From Streptomyces sp. NBC_00572 (GTDB lineage Bacteria; Actinomycetota; Actinomycetes; Streptomycetales; Streptomycetaceae): DNA of 64,000 nt. Position numbers and translations under genes: made by a program. Shown here in pieces: positions 1 through 8,733 of this stretch (positions are counted from its first letter, which is position 1; each line of letters starts with the position of its first letter). A model generated the notes under the pieces. It had not been told where the DNA came from. It worked only from the letters and a program-made list of their open reading frames with translations, and did no database searches. Location of the stretch: contig NZ_JAPENX010000001.1 in NCBI RefSeq assembly GCF_026341815.1, positions 2,542,001 to 2,606,000 on the forward strand, read 5' to 3'.

Positions 1-47
1 GGGGAACCCGGTCGTCCCGCTCGATGCGGATCCTTCCGGGTCCCCCT

Positions 48-68
48 TGAGGACTAGGAGAGTCCTCA
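48..68 (-). terminator. short hairpin overlapping the stop of the FG-GAP gene
   Basis: TGAGGACT (48-55) pairs with AGTCCTCA (61-68) around a 5-nt loop. The right arm contains the stop codon of the leftward gene. Probable weak terminator. Confidence 0.45.
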
Positions 69-2285
69 GGCCACGCTGTTGAACGTGGTGCCCTCGCCCG
101 CGTACAGATCGGTCGTCCGACGGCTGAAGGGTGTGATGGCGGAGCCCGTGGAGCGGTAGACGTACGTGCCGCCCGTGCCGTAGGCGATCAGGTCGGGGCG
201 GCCGTCGTTGTCGACGTCGCCGGCGCCGACGAGCTGGGAGAAGGCGCCCCAGCCGCCGCCGACCCTCACCCGGGTGGCGAAGTTGCCGCGGCCGTCGCCC
301 TGGTACAGCCACAGGACGCCGGCGGTGTCGCGGGCGACGAGGTCCCCCGCCGCCGTGCCGGCGATGTCGCCGACGGCGGTGAGCTGGTTGTAGACGCCCC
401 AGCCGCCGCCGACCTTCACCCGGGTCGCGAACGGCTTCGCCGCGTCGCCCGTGCCCTTGTAGAACCACAGCACGCCGGACGCGTCCGTGGCGAGCAGGTC
501 GCTGCGGCCGTCGCCGTCGAGGTCCGAGCCGCCGGTCAGCTGGTTGTAGACGCCCCAGCCGCCGCCGACCTTCACCCGGGTCGCGAAGGTGCCGTCGCCC
601 TTGCCGAGGTAGTGCCAGAGCACGCCGGAGCCGTCGAGGGCGATCAGGTCGGCGACCTGGTTGCCCTCCAGGTCGCCGACGGCCTCGATCTGCTTGTACG
701 TGTTCCACCCGGAGCCGATCCGGGTGCGGCCCGAGGTCTCGATGTGGCCGTCCGCCGACCGGTCCCGCAGGTCGTCGCGCCACAGCACGCCGGCGGCGTC
801 ACGGGCGAGGACGTCGGTGGAGCCGTTGTTGGTGTAGTCGTGCGCGTTGAACGTGCGGCGGGCGGTGAACAGCCAGCCCTGGAAGGCGGGCTCGCCGACG
901 CCGTCGAGCGGGGTCGCCTCGGCCGAGACGGCGTACCGGCCGTTCGGCGCGTCCACGCCGTCGATGCGGCCGTCCCAGGTGAACGAGAAGCGGGTGCCGG
1001 TGGCGGGGGCCTGGACCCTCGTGTGGAACTCCTTGCCCGAGGCGATGTGGTGGAGCGAGACGTCCAGGTGGGCGTCGGGGCGGGACAGCGTCCAGCCGAG
1101 CGTCACCTCGCCGCCGGTCTGGTCGAGGTTCACGCTGTCGGGGATGTGGACCTGCTCGATGTTCAGCGCCTCGGTCATGTCCGCGACCTTGGTGACGGAC
1201 GGAGCGCCGCTCTCCGAGGCGACGATCCGGAACAGCCCGGATCCGTCGGCGGTCCGTCGGCCGCTGATCACCGCGCTGCCGTCGCCGGCCCCGGCCGAAC
1301 CGGTCACCTTCTCGGCGATGTCGATCGTCTCACCGCCGGTCAGCGGGACGGCCTTGCCCGGCCTCCAGGCGTTGCCGTACACGAGCCACCCGCCCACGAG
1401 CTGGGTGCTGTACTCGTCGTCGGCGCCCAGGAAGGTCCGCTTCACCTGGCGCGTCGAGCGGTCGACGGACACGGCGTACCGCCCGGTGCCGCTCTCCGAC
1501 TCCTGCCAGGCCACGTGCGAACGGGAGAGCATCAGGGCGCTGGTTCCGTAGCCGGACCCGGCGGAGGCGTACGTCTCGGAGACCGTCCCGGCCGCCGTGT
1601 CGATCAGCGCCCGGCCGCCGGTCCGCGCGCCCGCCGGGCCCGTCTCGTACCCGATGAGGGCGATGCCGTCCTGGACCGCGGCGCTGGTGAAGAAGTGGTC
1701 GGCGTCCGCGGGCAGTCCCGAGATCTTGCGGCTGCTCGTCGCCGTGCCGTCCTTGGTCACGACGTGGAGTTCCGCCGTGCCGTCCTCGTTCGTCACCTGT
1801 GCGAGCACGCTCGTCGGGCTCAGCACGGTCACGTAGTTCCCGTTCAGCGCCCCCAGGTCGATCTCCACGCCCGGAGCGGTCGGGGCGGCCATGTTCCGCA
1901 GGGTGAGCGAACGCGCCCGGGCCATGAATCCGGTGTCCCCGAGGACGACCACATCGCTGCCCGACATCGCCCAGCCGCCGCCGTCGGGGCTCTGCAACGG
2001 AGTCGGCTCGCCGCCCGCGAACGGCGTCCAGAGCAGCCCGCTGCCGGCCTCCTGGTCGGCGGAGCCGTACGTGAGGAAGCCGGTGGTGCCCGTACCCGTG
2101 ACCCGGGCGGCGGTGGGAACGACGGGCAGGTCGGCGGCCTGACCGTCTTGAGCCGGAGCCTGGGCGGCCGCGAAGGCCGTCGGAGCGGTGGCGAGCGTGC
2201 CGGCGCCGAGGGCCGTGACGGCGAGGACGGCCGTGACGGCCGCGGCGAGACGGGTGGAACGGGTGCCGGTGGAGCGGAACTGCAA
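66..2285 (-). CDS. secreted FG-GAP/VCBS repeat protein
   Basis: A 739-residue protein with an N-terminal export signal: basic n-region, hydrophobic core, and Ala-rich cleavage region near residue 40. The middle part has no recognised domain; around residues 395-460 there is an Ig-like stretch similar to FlgD-type folds. The last 250 residues hold four FG-GAP/VCBS repeats, with near-identical VGGGWGVYNQL segments and Asp-rich calcium-loop motifs such as DLDGDGRSD and DVDNDGRPD. Such repeats form extracellular beta-propeller blades. No catalytic motif is visible, so binding or structural surface function is inferred. The start is a TTG preceded by a G-run, since no in-frame ATG or GTG precedes the signal peptide. 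A weak hairpin sits at the stop. Confidence 0.85.
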   Translation of the reverse strand: MQFRSTGTRSTRLAAAVTAVLAVTALGAGTLATAPTAFAAAQAPAQDGQAADLPVVPTAARVTGTGTTGFLTYGSADQEAGSGLLWTPFAGGEPTPLQSPDGGGWAMSGSDVVVLGDTGFMARARSLTLRNMAAPTAPGVEIDLGALNGNYVTVLSPTSVLAQVTNEDGTAELHVVTKDGTATSSRKISGLPADADHFFTSAAVQDGIALIGYETGPAGARTGGRALIDTAAGTVSETYASAGSGYGTSALMLSRSHVAWQESESGTGRYAVSVDRSTRQVKRTFLGADDEYSTQLVGGWLVYGNAWRPGKAVPLTGGETIDIAEKVTGSAGAGDGSAVISGRRTADGSGLFRIVASESGAPSVTKVADMTEALNIEQVHIPDSVNLDQTGGEVTLGWTLSRPDAHLDVSLHHIASGKEFHTRVQAPATGTRFSFTWDGRIDGVDAPNGRYAVSAEATPLDGVGEPAFQGWLFTARRTFNAHDYTNNGSTDVLARDAAGVLWRDDLRDRSADGHIETSGRTRIGSGWNTYKQIEAVGDLEGNQVADLIALDGSGVLWHYLGKGDGTFATRVKVGGGWGVYNQLTGGSDLDGDGRSDLLATDASGVLWFYKGTGDAAKPFATRVKVGGGWGVYNQLTAVGDIAGTAAGDLVARDTAGVLWLYQGDGRGNFATRVRVGGGWGAFSQLVGAGDVDNDGRPDLIAYGTGGTYVYRSTGSAITPFSRRTTDLYAGEGTTFNSVA

Positions 2286-2396
2286 GGTGAACCCCCACGA
2301 GAAAGATCGGACACGGGAGTGCCGTGCCCGATCAGACTCACGACCCGGTCGAGTGGTTGTACGGAAAACCTCTGGTCCCGAGAAGGCGTCGTCGGG

Positions 2397-3266
2397 TCAC
2401 CAGGCCAGCTGGGCGATCTCCTCCGCCACCACCGCGCACGCGTCCGCCGCCGGGTCGATCAGCGGGAAGTGGCCGACCTCCTCCAGGAGCGTCAGGCCGA
2501 CCGCCTCGCCCGCCTTCGCGGCCGCCTCGGCGTAGGCGTCGGCGACGGTGTACGGCACGTCGAGGTCCGTGCGGCCCTGGACGACGGTGGTCGCGATCCC
2601 GGTCGGCAGGAGCGCCGACGGGTCGGCGTGAGCCGCCCGCTCCTCGTACGCGGAGGGGTCGCCGAGCAGCTCGGTGACCGCGCCGCCGCACACGCCCAGC
2701 TCGACCGCCCGCCCGAAGTGGGCGATCGGGGCGAGGGCGACGACCCCGCGCAGCGCGGGCGGGGCGGGCAGCCGCCAGGGGGAGCCGGCGGGCAGCACGT
2801 GGCGGGCGGCGGCCCACAGGGCGAGCTGGCCGCCCGCGGAGTGGCCGGTGAGGACGATCCGGCCGGTGTCGGCCTCCGGCAGGTGCGCGGCGGCCAGTTC
2901 CGGCAGGGCGTCGAGTGCGGCGGCCACGTCGTCGAAGGTCTCGGGCCAGCGCCCGGCGACCGGGGCGGCGCCACCCTGTCGGGGGATGTCGCTGCCGCGC
3001 CGGTACTCGACGTTCGCCACGGCGAAGCCGCGACGGGCCAGGAAGTCCACGAAAGGGGTCAGGTGCTGCCGGTCGTAGGGTGCCCGCCAGGCGCCGCCGT
3101 GCAGGGCGACGACGAGCGGGGCCCGGGTGTGGCCACCGCGCGGGGCGTAGAAGTCGATCACCTGGTCCGGGTGGTCGCCGTACGCGGCGGTGGCGTCCGG
3201 GGGGACGGCCGGGTGCGAGAAGGCGGACGCCTCTTCGGCGGCATCGCGCGCGGCGGGGTCCGGCAT
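2397..3266 (-). CDS. kynB: kynurenine formamidase-type alpha/beta hydrolase
   Basis: An alpha/beta hydrolase of 289 residues. It carries the oxyanion motif HGGAWR near residue 56 and a nucleophile elbow GHSAGG near residue 142, followed by a late catalytic His (EVGHFP). This arrangement fits the esterase/lipase-like arylformamidase class, not the metal-dependent KynB class. Its position directly downstream of kynureninase and tryptophan 2,3-dioxygenase on the same strand supports a role in hydrolysing N-formylkynurenine to kynurenine. The assignment rests mainly on context, because the fold itself is generic. A strong hairpin separates it from kynU, so it may be expressed less than, or separately from, the two upstream genes. 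Confidence 0.75.
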   Translation of the reverse strand: MPDPAARDAAEEASAFSHPAVPPDATAAYGDHPDQVIDFYAPRGGHTRAPLVVALHGGAWRAPYDRQHLTPFVDFLARRGFAVANVEYRRGSDIPRQGGAAPVAGRWPETFDDVAAALDALPELAAAHLPEADTGRIVLTGHSAGGQLALWAAARHVLPAGSPWRLPAPPALRGVVALAPIAHFGRAVELGVCGGAVTELLGDPSAYEERAAHADPSALLPTGIATTVVQGRTDLDVPYTVADAYAEAAAKAGEAVGLTLLEEVGHFPLIDPAADACAVVAEEIAQLAW

Positions 3267-3300
3267 GCTGTTCCAACCTCTCGGGTACGGGGCCGAATTG

Positions 3301-3350
3301 GCCTGACCTGCGGGGACGGTACCAGGACTGGAGCCCCCCGCAGATCAGGC
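3301..3350 (-). terminator. long inverted repeat between kynU and kynB
   Basis: GCCTGACCTGCGGGG (3301-3315) pairs with CCCCGCAGATCAGGC (3336-3350) with a single mismatch, around a 20-nt loop. It lies after the kynU stop and before kynB. It can act as a terminator or attenuator that uncouples kynB from kynA-kynU. Confidence 0.6.
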
Positions 3351-3370
3351 GATCATCGGACCGTCATCCC

Positions 3371-4588
3371 TCAGGCGGGGAGGTCGGCCAGGACCTCCCC
3401 GAGGGTCCGCGCGGCCTTCTCCGCGTCCGCGAAGCCGACGTACAGCGGGGTGAAGCCGAACCGCAGGATGTCGGGGCGGCGCAGATCGCCGACGACACCG
3501 CGCTTGATCAGCTCGGCCATCACGGCCGGGGCGTTCTCGCAGCTCAGCGCGGCCTGACTGCCCCGCTCGCCGTGCGCCTCGGGCGTCACGGACGCGACGC
3601 GGCCCGCCGGCACGTACGCGCGCACGCACTCCAGGAAGAAGTCCGTGAGCGCCAGGGACTTGGCCCGTACGGCCTCGATCGCGACCCCGTCCCAGACGTC
3701 GAGCGCCGCTTCGAGGGCCAGCATGGAGAGGATGTCGGGCGTGCCGACCCGGCCCCGCACGGCGCCCGCGGCGGCCTCGTACCCGGGGGTCATGGCGAAG
3801 GGGTCGGCGTGCGAGTTCCAGCCGGGCAGCGGCGAGTCGAAGGCTGCCTGGTGGCGCTCGGCGACGTACAGGTAGGCCGGCGAACCGGGCCCGCCGTTCA
3901 GGTACTTGTACGTGCAGCCGACGGCCAGGTCGACCCCGTGGACGTCCAGGCCGACGGGCAGGGCGCCCGCGCTGTGGCACAGGTCCCAGACCGCGAGCGC
4001 GCCCGCCTCGTGGAGCGCGGCGGTGATCCCGGGCAGGTCCTGCAGACGACCGGAGCGGTAGTCCACGTGGTTGACGAGGGCGGCGGCCGTGCGGTCGCTC
4101 ACCGCGTCCGCCATGTCGGCCGGGTCGCAGGCCACGATCTCGTGACCCGTCATCCGCGCTGCGGACTGCGCGATGTACCCGTCCGTGGGAAAGGTGGTCG
4201 CGTCGACGAGGATCTCGTCCCGGTCGTCACCGTTCAGCCGGGCCGCCGCGACGACCGCCTTGAAGACGTTCACGCTGGTCGAGTCGCCGACCACGATCTG
4301 CCCGGGGGCGGCGCCGACGATCGGGGCGATCCGGTCGCCGATCCGCTCGGGCGCGGTCCACCAGCCCGACTCGTCCCAGGAGCGGATGCGCAGCTCGCCC
4401 CACTCACGGGTGATGACGTCGGCCATCCGGGCCGGGACGTGGGCGGGCAGCGCGCCGAGCGAGTTGCCGTCGAGGTAGACGGTCCCTGCGTCGAGGGCGA
4501 ACTTCTCGCGGTGCTTGCCCAGTTCGTCTGCTGTGTCGAGGGCGTGTGCCTGCTTCTGGAGGTCTGCCATGACATCAGTCTCAGACAT
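3371..4588 (-). CDS. kynU: kynureninase
   Basis: PLP-dependent kynureninase of 405 residues, cleaving kynurenine to anthranilate and alanine. Visible family features are the substrate/cofactor segment YLDGNSLGALP near residue 38, DLCHSAGALP around 200, and the Schiff-base lysine in CTYKYLNGGPGSPAYLYV near 231. The length is normal for bacterial kynureninase. Its start overlaps the 3' end of kynA by 8 nt, indicating translational coupling. With kynA upstream and kynB downstream it completes the tryptophan-to-anthranilate route. No NAD-pathway genes (kynurenine 3-monooxygenase, 3-hydroxyanthranilate dioxygenase) are in the window, so anthranilate is the likely end product here. Confidence 0.95.
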   Translation of the reverse strand: MSETDVMADLQKQAHALDTADELGKHREKFALDAGTVYLDGNSLGALPAHVPARMADVITREWGELRIRSWDESGWWTAPERIGDRIAPIVGAAPGQIVVGDSTSVNVFKAVVAAARLNGDDRDEILVDATTFPTDGYIAQSAARMTGHEIVACDPADMADAVSDRTAAALVNHVDYRSGRLQDLPGITAALHEAGALAVWDLCHSAGALPVGLDVHGVDLAVGCTYKYLNGGPGSPAYLYVAERHQAAFDSPLPGWNSHADPFAMTPGYEAAAGAVRGRVGTPDILSMLALEAALDVWDGVAIEAVRAKSLALTDFFLECVRAYVPAGRVASVTPEAHGERGSQAALSCENAPAVMAELIKRGVVGDLRRPDILRFGFTPLYVGFADAEKAARTLGEVLADLPA

Positions 4589-5438
4589 GGCTGCGCGCCG
4601 TCCAGAGCTCCGGGAAGACGTTCTTCTGCGCCCGCTTCTCCAGCCAGGCCACGCCCGCCGAGCCGCCGGTGCCGGTCTTCGAGCCCATCGCGCGGCGGGT
4701 CGCCACCAGGTGGTCGTTGCGCCATCGCCAGACGAGTTCGGCGACGTCGCTGAGCGCCTCGCCGAGCCTCACGAGCTCGGCGTTCTGGTCGGCGTCCGCG
4801 TAGATCGCGGCCCAGACCGCCTCGACCTCGGTCGAGGGTTCGTAGCGCTGCGCGAGGTCGCGGCCGAGGACGGCGGCCGGGACGGGCAGGCCGCGGCGGG
4901 CGAGCAGCCCGAGGACCTCGTCGTACAGGCTCGGCTCGTGGAGCGCCTTCTCCAGCTCGGCGTGGACGCGGGGCGCGCCCCGGTGCGGGACGAGCATGGA
5001 CGCGGACTTCTCGCCGAGCAGGAACTCCATCCGCCGGTACATCGCGGACTGGAACCCGGAGCCCTCGCCGAGCGCGGCGCGGTAGGCGTTGAACTGGCCG
5101 GGAGTGAGCTGGGCGAGCGGACGCCAGGAGTGGTTGAGGGCCTCCAGCTCGCGCACGGAGCGCTTGAGCGCATCCATCGCGACGGGGACCCGGTCCTCGC
5201 GCAGGGCGCGGCTCGCGGTTTCCCACTCGTGGACGATGACGGTGAACCACAGCTCCATGACCTGGGTGGTGACCAGGAAGACCATCTCGCCGGGGTCGTC
5301 CGAGCGAAGGTGCTGGAGGTGGGTCAGGACGTCCGCCTGGACGTAGTCCTCGTACGGCGTCGTGCCGGCGAAGTCGAGGTTCGGGTCGTTGGTGACCGAA
5401 CCGGCTCCGGAATCGGGAGAACCCGGGGAGAGTGACAT
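4581..5438 (-). CDS. kynA: tryptophan 2,3-dioxygenase
   Basis: Haem-dependent tryptophan 2,3-dioxygenase, 285 residues, opening the indole ring of L-tryptophan to N-formylkynurenine in the cytoplasm. Diagnostic motifs are MELWFTVIVHE (about residue 60), YRRMEFLLGEKS (about 135), and the C-terminal haem-ligand and substrate loop containing NDHLVATRRAMGSKTGTGG (around 240-258). The length and motif order match bacterial enzymes. First gene of the minus-strand kyn group; its stop overlaps the kynU start by 8 nt. No regulator lies adjacent and no clear operator is visible in the 124 nt upstream. Confidence 0.95.
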   Translation of the reverse strand: MSLSPGSPDSGAGSVTNDPNLDFAGTTPYEDYVQADVLTHLQHLRSDDPGEMVFLVTTQVMELWFTVIVHEWETASRALREDRVPVAMDALKRSVRELEALNHSWRPLAQLTPGQFNAYRAALGEGSGFQSAMYRRMEFLLGEKSASMLVPHRGAPRVHAELEKALHEPSLYDEVLGLLARRGLPVPAAVLGRDLAQRYEPSTEVEAVWAAIYADADQNAELVRLGEALSDVAELVWRWRNDHLVATRRAMGSKTGTGGSAGVAWLEKRAQKNVFPELWTARSHV

Positions 5439-5562
5439 TTCTGTCTCCTCGATACGAACTACCGGGTAGCGGTCTGCTCCACCGCGCGCACGTCGTTCCG
5501 TGCGTCACGGGAGCCCCGGTCCCCTCGGGAGGCGGGCTTCGTCGCGCACCGTCCCAAGCGCA

Positions 5563-6495
5563 TCATGACACGATCGGCCCGGTGATGTAGCTCCCGTCTT
5601 CGTCATACGGAAACGCGTTCGAACGGCATCCGTTCAGACCCTTGATCTGCTGCATCATCGCGGGCGCGAGCTTGCCCGGACCCGGGCAGTCCATGTGCTC
5701 GCGGATGCCGATCTCGTGCCCGACCTCGTGGTTGATGATCAGATGTCGGTACTCGGCGGCCTCCCCCGCGAAGGTCGGCGAGCCCAGCATCCACCGCCTG
5801 AGGTTCACCACGACCCCGTCGGTGGTCTCGCAGTTCAGCTCGCCGTGGGTGTCCAGGCCCTGCTGCAGACAGAGCGCGTCGGCGGTGTCCGGGGTGGCGA
5901 TCCGGATGACGAAGTCGGCGTCCTCCGACACCAGCTGGAAGCGGCCCCGGCCGTGCGCGGCCCAGCCGCGCGGATGCGCCAGGATCTGCTGGATCTCGGC
6001 GGCCGCCCCGCGCGCCGACAGGTCGATGCCCTCCTCGACCTGGACCTGATAGCGGCGCAACGTGCCGCTCTCGCCGACCGGCGTACCGGAGGCCTGCGCG
6101 GTGGTGAAGGTCCCGGCACCGGACTTCGGCACGGTGGCGGGCGTCTTCTTCGGGGCCTTCGAGGCCTTCGGCGTCTTCTTCGGCGTCGGTTTCGGTTTCG
6201 GTTTCGGTTTCGGCGGCGGCTTCGGTTTCGCCGTCGTGGGCCTGGGGGCGGGGACGGTCTTCTCCGGGGCCGGGCTCCCCGTCGTCGGCTCCGGCACGGG
6301 GGTGATGGCCGGGGCCGCCGCCGTGTCCTCGGGCGCCTGACCCTTGAAGTGGGCGAGGGCGACACCGGTGCCGAGCGCGACCGTCATCAGGGCCAGCGCC
6401 GGGAGCGCGAGCCGGCCCACGGGGCCGCGTCTGCCTCTCCCCTGCCGCCGGCCCTGCGTTTTTCGCCGTCCTGCGGATGCGGCACGCTTGCCCAC
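5563..6495 (-). CDS. DUF3152 membrane-anchored zinc-metalloprotease-like protein
   Basis: Contains a basic N-terminus, one hydrophobic segment (LALPALALMTVALGTGVALA), and a long Pro/Lys/Thr-rich stalk with PKPKP-type repeats. This is followed by the conserved DUF3152 domain. The domain shows NHEVGHEIGIREHMDC, an HExxH-like HEVGH motif with a downstream His, resembling metzincin-type zinc sites; four cysteines are available for disulphides. It is therefore a probable extracytoplasmic, cell-wall-spanning protease-like protein, although no DUF3152 substrate is established. The GTG at 6495 is chosen because GGGGAGA lies 8 nt upstream. An in-frame GTG at 6606 would add 37 residues but has no clear ribosome binding site. 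Confidence 0.8.
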   Translation of the reverse strand: MGKRAASAGRRKTQGRRQGRGRRGPVGRLALPALALMTVALGTGVALAHFKGQAPEDTAAAPAITPVPEPTTGSPAPEKTVPAPRPTTAKPKPPPKPKPKPKPTPKKTPKASKAPKKTPATVPKSGAGTFTTAQASGTPVGESGTLRRYQVQVEEGIDLSARGAAAEIQQILAHPRGWAAHGRGRFQLVSEDADFVIRIATPDTADALCLQQGLDTHGELNCETTDGVVVNLRRWMLGSPTFAGEAAEYRHLIINHEVGHEIGIREHMDCPGPGKLAPAMMQQIKGLNGCRSNAFPYDEDGSYITGPIVS

Positions 6496-6725
6496 GACAG
6501 ACGTCTCCCCTGCGTCGGCCGGCAGTGGGGGAAGAGGAGATGGGGCCTCGGTACCGGCGGCTTCGGTCCTGCGGTCCCGGGGATCGTACCGACCCCACTC
6601 GAACACCTTCGAACGAACCAGGGGGGTGTGTCCGGATTTCCCCCGGTCCGTCGGACAGGGCGAAATCCGGACAGTGTCAGACGGCTTTCAGCCGACGGAC
6701 AGCGGACGGACGACGACGGACGATG

Positions 6726-7139
6726 TCAGCCGAGCGTCTCCGCCGCGGTCTCCGAGGAGTCCCGCAGGAAGGTGGTGCAGCGCTCGTACTCGTCCTTCTC
6801 GCCGATCTCGCCGGCCGCACGGGCGAGCGAGTGCAGCGCGCGCAGGAAGCCACGGTTCGGCTCGTGCTCCCACGGCACCGGGCCGTGGCCCTTCCAGCCG
6901 TTGCGGCGCAGCGCGTCGAGGCCGCGGTGGTAGCCGGTACGGGCGTAGGCGTAGGACTCGACGACCGAGCCGCGCTCGTAGGCGTCGTCGGCGAGCTGGG
7001 CCCAGGCGAGCGAGGAGGTCGGGTACTTCGCGGCGACGTCCGCCGGCGCCGTACCGTTCGCGAGCAGCTCGCGCGGACCCGGGTCGTCGGGCAGGTGGGT
7101 GGGGGCCGGTCCCCCCAGGAGGTTCTCATGCATGGCCAT
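6726..7139 (-). CDS. DUF3151 family protein
   Basis: A soluble protein of 137 residues matching the actinobacterial DUF3151 family. It has the conserved core AYARTGYHRGLDALRRNGWK and the segment PVPWEHEPNRGFLRALHSLA. The sequence is helix-rich and TPR-like, with no catalytic motif, so its function is unknown. Two close in-frame ATGs exist at the start (7139 and 7133). It lies alone between the DUF3152 gene and an MFS exporter. In my recollection of Streptomyces core genomes this gene stays near fba and the kyn genes, which fits the conserved character of this part of the window. Confidence 0.8.
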   Translation of the reverse strand: MAMHENLLGGPAPTHLPDDPGPRELLANGTAPADVAAKYPTSSLAWAQLADDAYERGSVVESYAYARTGYHRGLDALRRNGWKGHGPVPWEHEPNRGFLRALHSLARAAGEIGEKDEYERCTTFLRDSSETAAETLG

Positions 7140-7228
7140 GGGCCCCAGTCTGCCTCAGTCCCGGCGCCCGGAGGCCTCGTGGCGGAAGGACGTGCGCCGG
7201 AGGCCCCGCCGCGCAAGCACCGGCCCGC

Positions 7229-8683
7229 TCAGGCCGCCGCGTCCCGCTGTCCCGGATCGAGCGGCGGGGACGACACCCCGCAGTGCACCTTGCACTCCGG
7301 GTGGCAGTCCGCGCCCGCAGGGGTCCGCATCGTCGTCCAGGCGAGGACCGCGCCCACCACCAGGATCCCCGCGCACATCGGCATCGCCCGCCGGAACGTC
7401 TCCCCGAACTCCTCCGCCGAGCGGTACGCCTCCGGGCCCATCCCGGCGAGCATCGGCAGCGCGGCCACCGCGAGCAGCCCGGCCGCCCGTGCCGCCGCGT
7501 TGTTGATCCCGCTCGCGAGGCCCGCCCTGGACACGTCCACCGAGGCGAGCACGGTCGCGGTCAGCGGCGCGACCAGGGCCGTCATCCCGAGCCCGAGCAC
7601 CAGCATGGCCGGCAGCACGTCCTGTACGTACGAGGCGTCCTCGCCGACCCGCAGCATCAGGAGCATCCCCGCGGCGCACAGCAGCGGTCCCACCGTGAGC
7701 GGGATCCTGGGCCCGATGCGCTCCCCCAGCTCCCCGGACTTCGCCGAGAGCAGCAGCATCAGGACGGTCGTCGGCAGCAGGGCCGTACCGGCGCCGAGCG
7801 CCGAGTAGCCGGCCACCACCTGGAGCTGGAGGGCGGCCAGGAAGAAGAAGCCGCCGAAGGCCGCGTACACACAGAGGGTGACCAGGTTGACCGCGACGAA
7901 CATCCGCGACGCGAAGATCGACGGCGGCACCATCGCCGACTCCCCGCGCCGCCGCTCCACCACCACGAACCAGACCCCGACGAGGACCCCGGCCGCCCCG
8001 GCCCACCAGGCCGCGCCGATCAGCGCGTACGTCACGAGGGCGAGGGCCGCCGCACCCAGGGCCGCGCCGAGCACGTCGAAGCGGCCGTGCGCGGTCTCGT
8101 CCCGCGATTCCGGCACGTGGCGCAGGGCGACGGGGACGCAGAGGGCGGCGAGCGGCACGTTCAGCAGGAACACCCACCGCCAGCCCGGCCCGTCCACCAG
8201 CCAGCCGCCGACGAACGGCCCGATCGCCGCCCCCACCCCGCCGAAGCCGGACCACAGGCCGACCGCCCTGGCCCGGTCCTCCTCGTGGAAACTCGCCTGG
8301 ATCAGGGCGAGCGAGCCGGGGGTGAGGAGCGCCCCGCCGACCCCCTGGAGGGCGCGGGCCCCGATCAGCACGCCGGCGTTCGGCGCGAGGCCGCACAGCA
8401 GCGAGGCCAGCGCGAACCACACCACCCCGATCACGAAGACCCGACGGCGCCCGAACCGGTCGCCCAGCGCCCCGCCGAGCAGGATCAGCCCGGCGAGGGT
8501 CAGCATGTAGGCGTTGACCGTCCACTGGAGCACGGCCATGTCGGCGCCCAGGTCCTCCCCGATGTGGGGCAGGGCGACATTGACGACGGTGGAGTCGAGC
8601 AGCGCCATCCCGGAACCGAGGACGGTGGTGAACAGGATCCACCGACCGGTCCCCGAGGCCATCCGCACGTCCCGCACGCCCAT
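7229..8683 (-). CDS. MFS drug/H+ antiporter, DHA2 (14-TMS, EmrB/QacA) family
   Basis: About 484 residues with many hydrophobic helices. It has the DHA signature LDSTVVNVALPHIGEDLG in helix 1, the family tract QWTVNAYMLTLAGLILLGG in helix 2, and GALGDRFGRRRVFVIG as motif A. Helix 5 includes GGALLTPGSLALI. These features identify a DHA2-type proton-driven exporter; the substrate cannot be read from sequence. The ATG at 8683 is taken as start because the hydrophobic domain begins a few residues later; an in-frame ATG at 8662 is also possible. The open frame continues upstream, but that part overlaps the neighbouring aminotransferase gene. The C-terminal tail contains several Cys/His residues (DCHPECKVHC). 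Confidence 0.88.
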   Translation of the reverse strand: MGVRDVRMASGTGRWILFTTVLGSGMALLDSTVVNVALPHIGEDLGADMAVLQWTVNAYMLTLAGLILLGGALGDRFGRRRVFVIGVVWFALASLLCGLAPNAGVLIGARALQGVGGALLTPGSLALIQASFHEEDRARAVGLWSGFGGVGAAIGPFVGGWLVDGPGWRWVFLLNVPLAALCVPVALRHVPESRDETAHGRFDVLGAALGAAALALVTYALIGAAWWAGAAGVLVGVWFVVVERRRGESAMVPPSIFASRMFVAVNLVTLCVYAAFGGFFFLAALQLQVVAGYSALGAGTALLPTTVLMLLLSAKSGELGERIGPRIPLTVGPLLCAAGMLLMLRVGEDASYVQDVLPAMLVLGLGMTALVAPLTATVLASVDVSRAGLASGINNAAARAAGLLAVAALPMLAGMGPEAYRSAEEFGETFRRAMPMCAGILVVGAVLAWTTMRTPAGADCHPECKVHCGVSSPPLDPGQRDAAA

Positions 8684-8733
8684 GCCAGCATGGTCCCGCG
8701 AAGCGCGCCGCCCCGCCCTCCGGAACGGTGGCC

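Noticed and set aside
612..3557. A very long plus-strand open frame antisense to the FG-GAP and formamidase genes
   Set aside because: It has no conserved domains or ribosome binding site and overlaps two well-supported genes on the other strand. Such frames are common shadows in high-G+C DNA.
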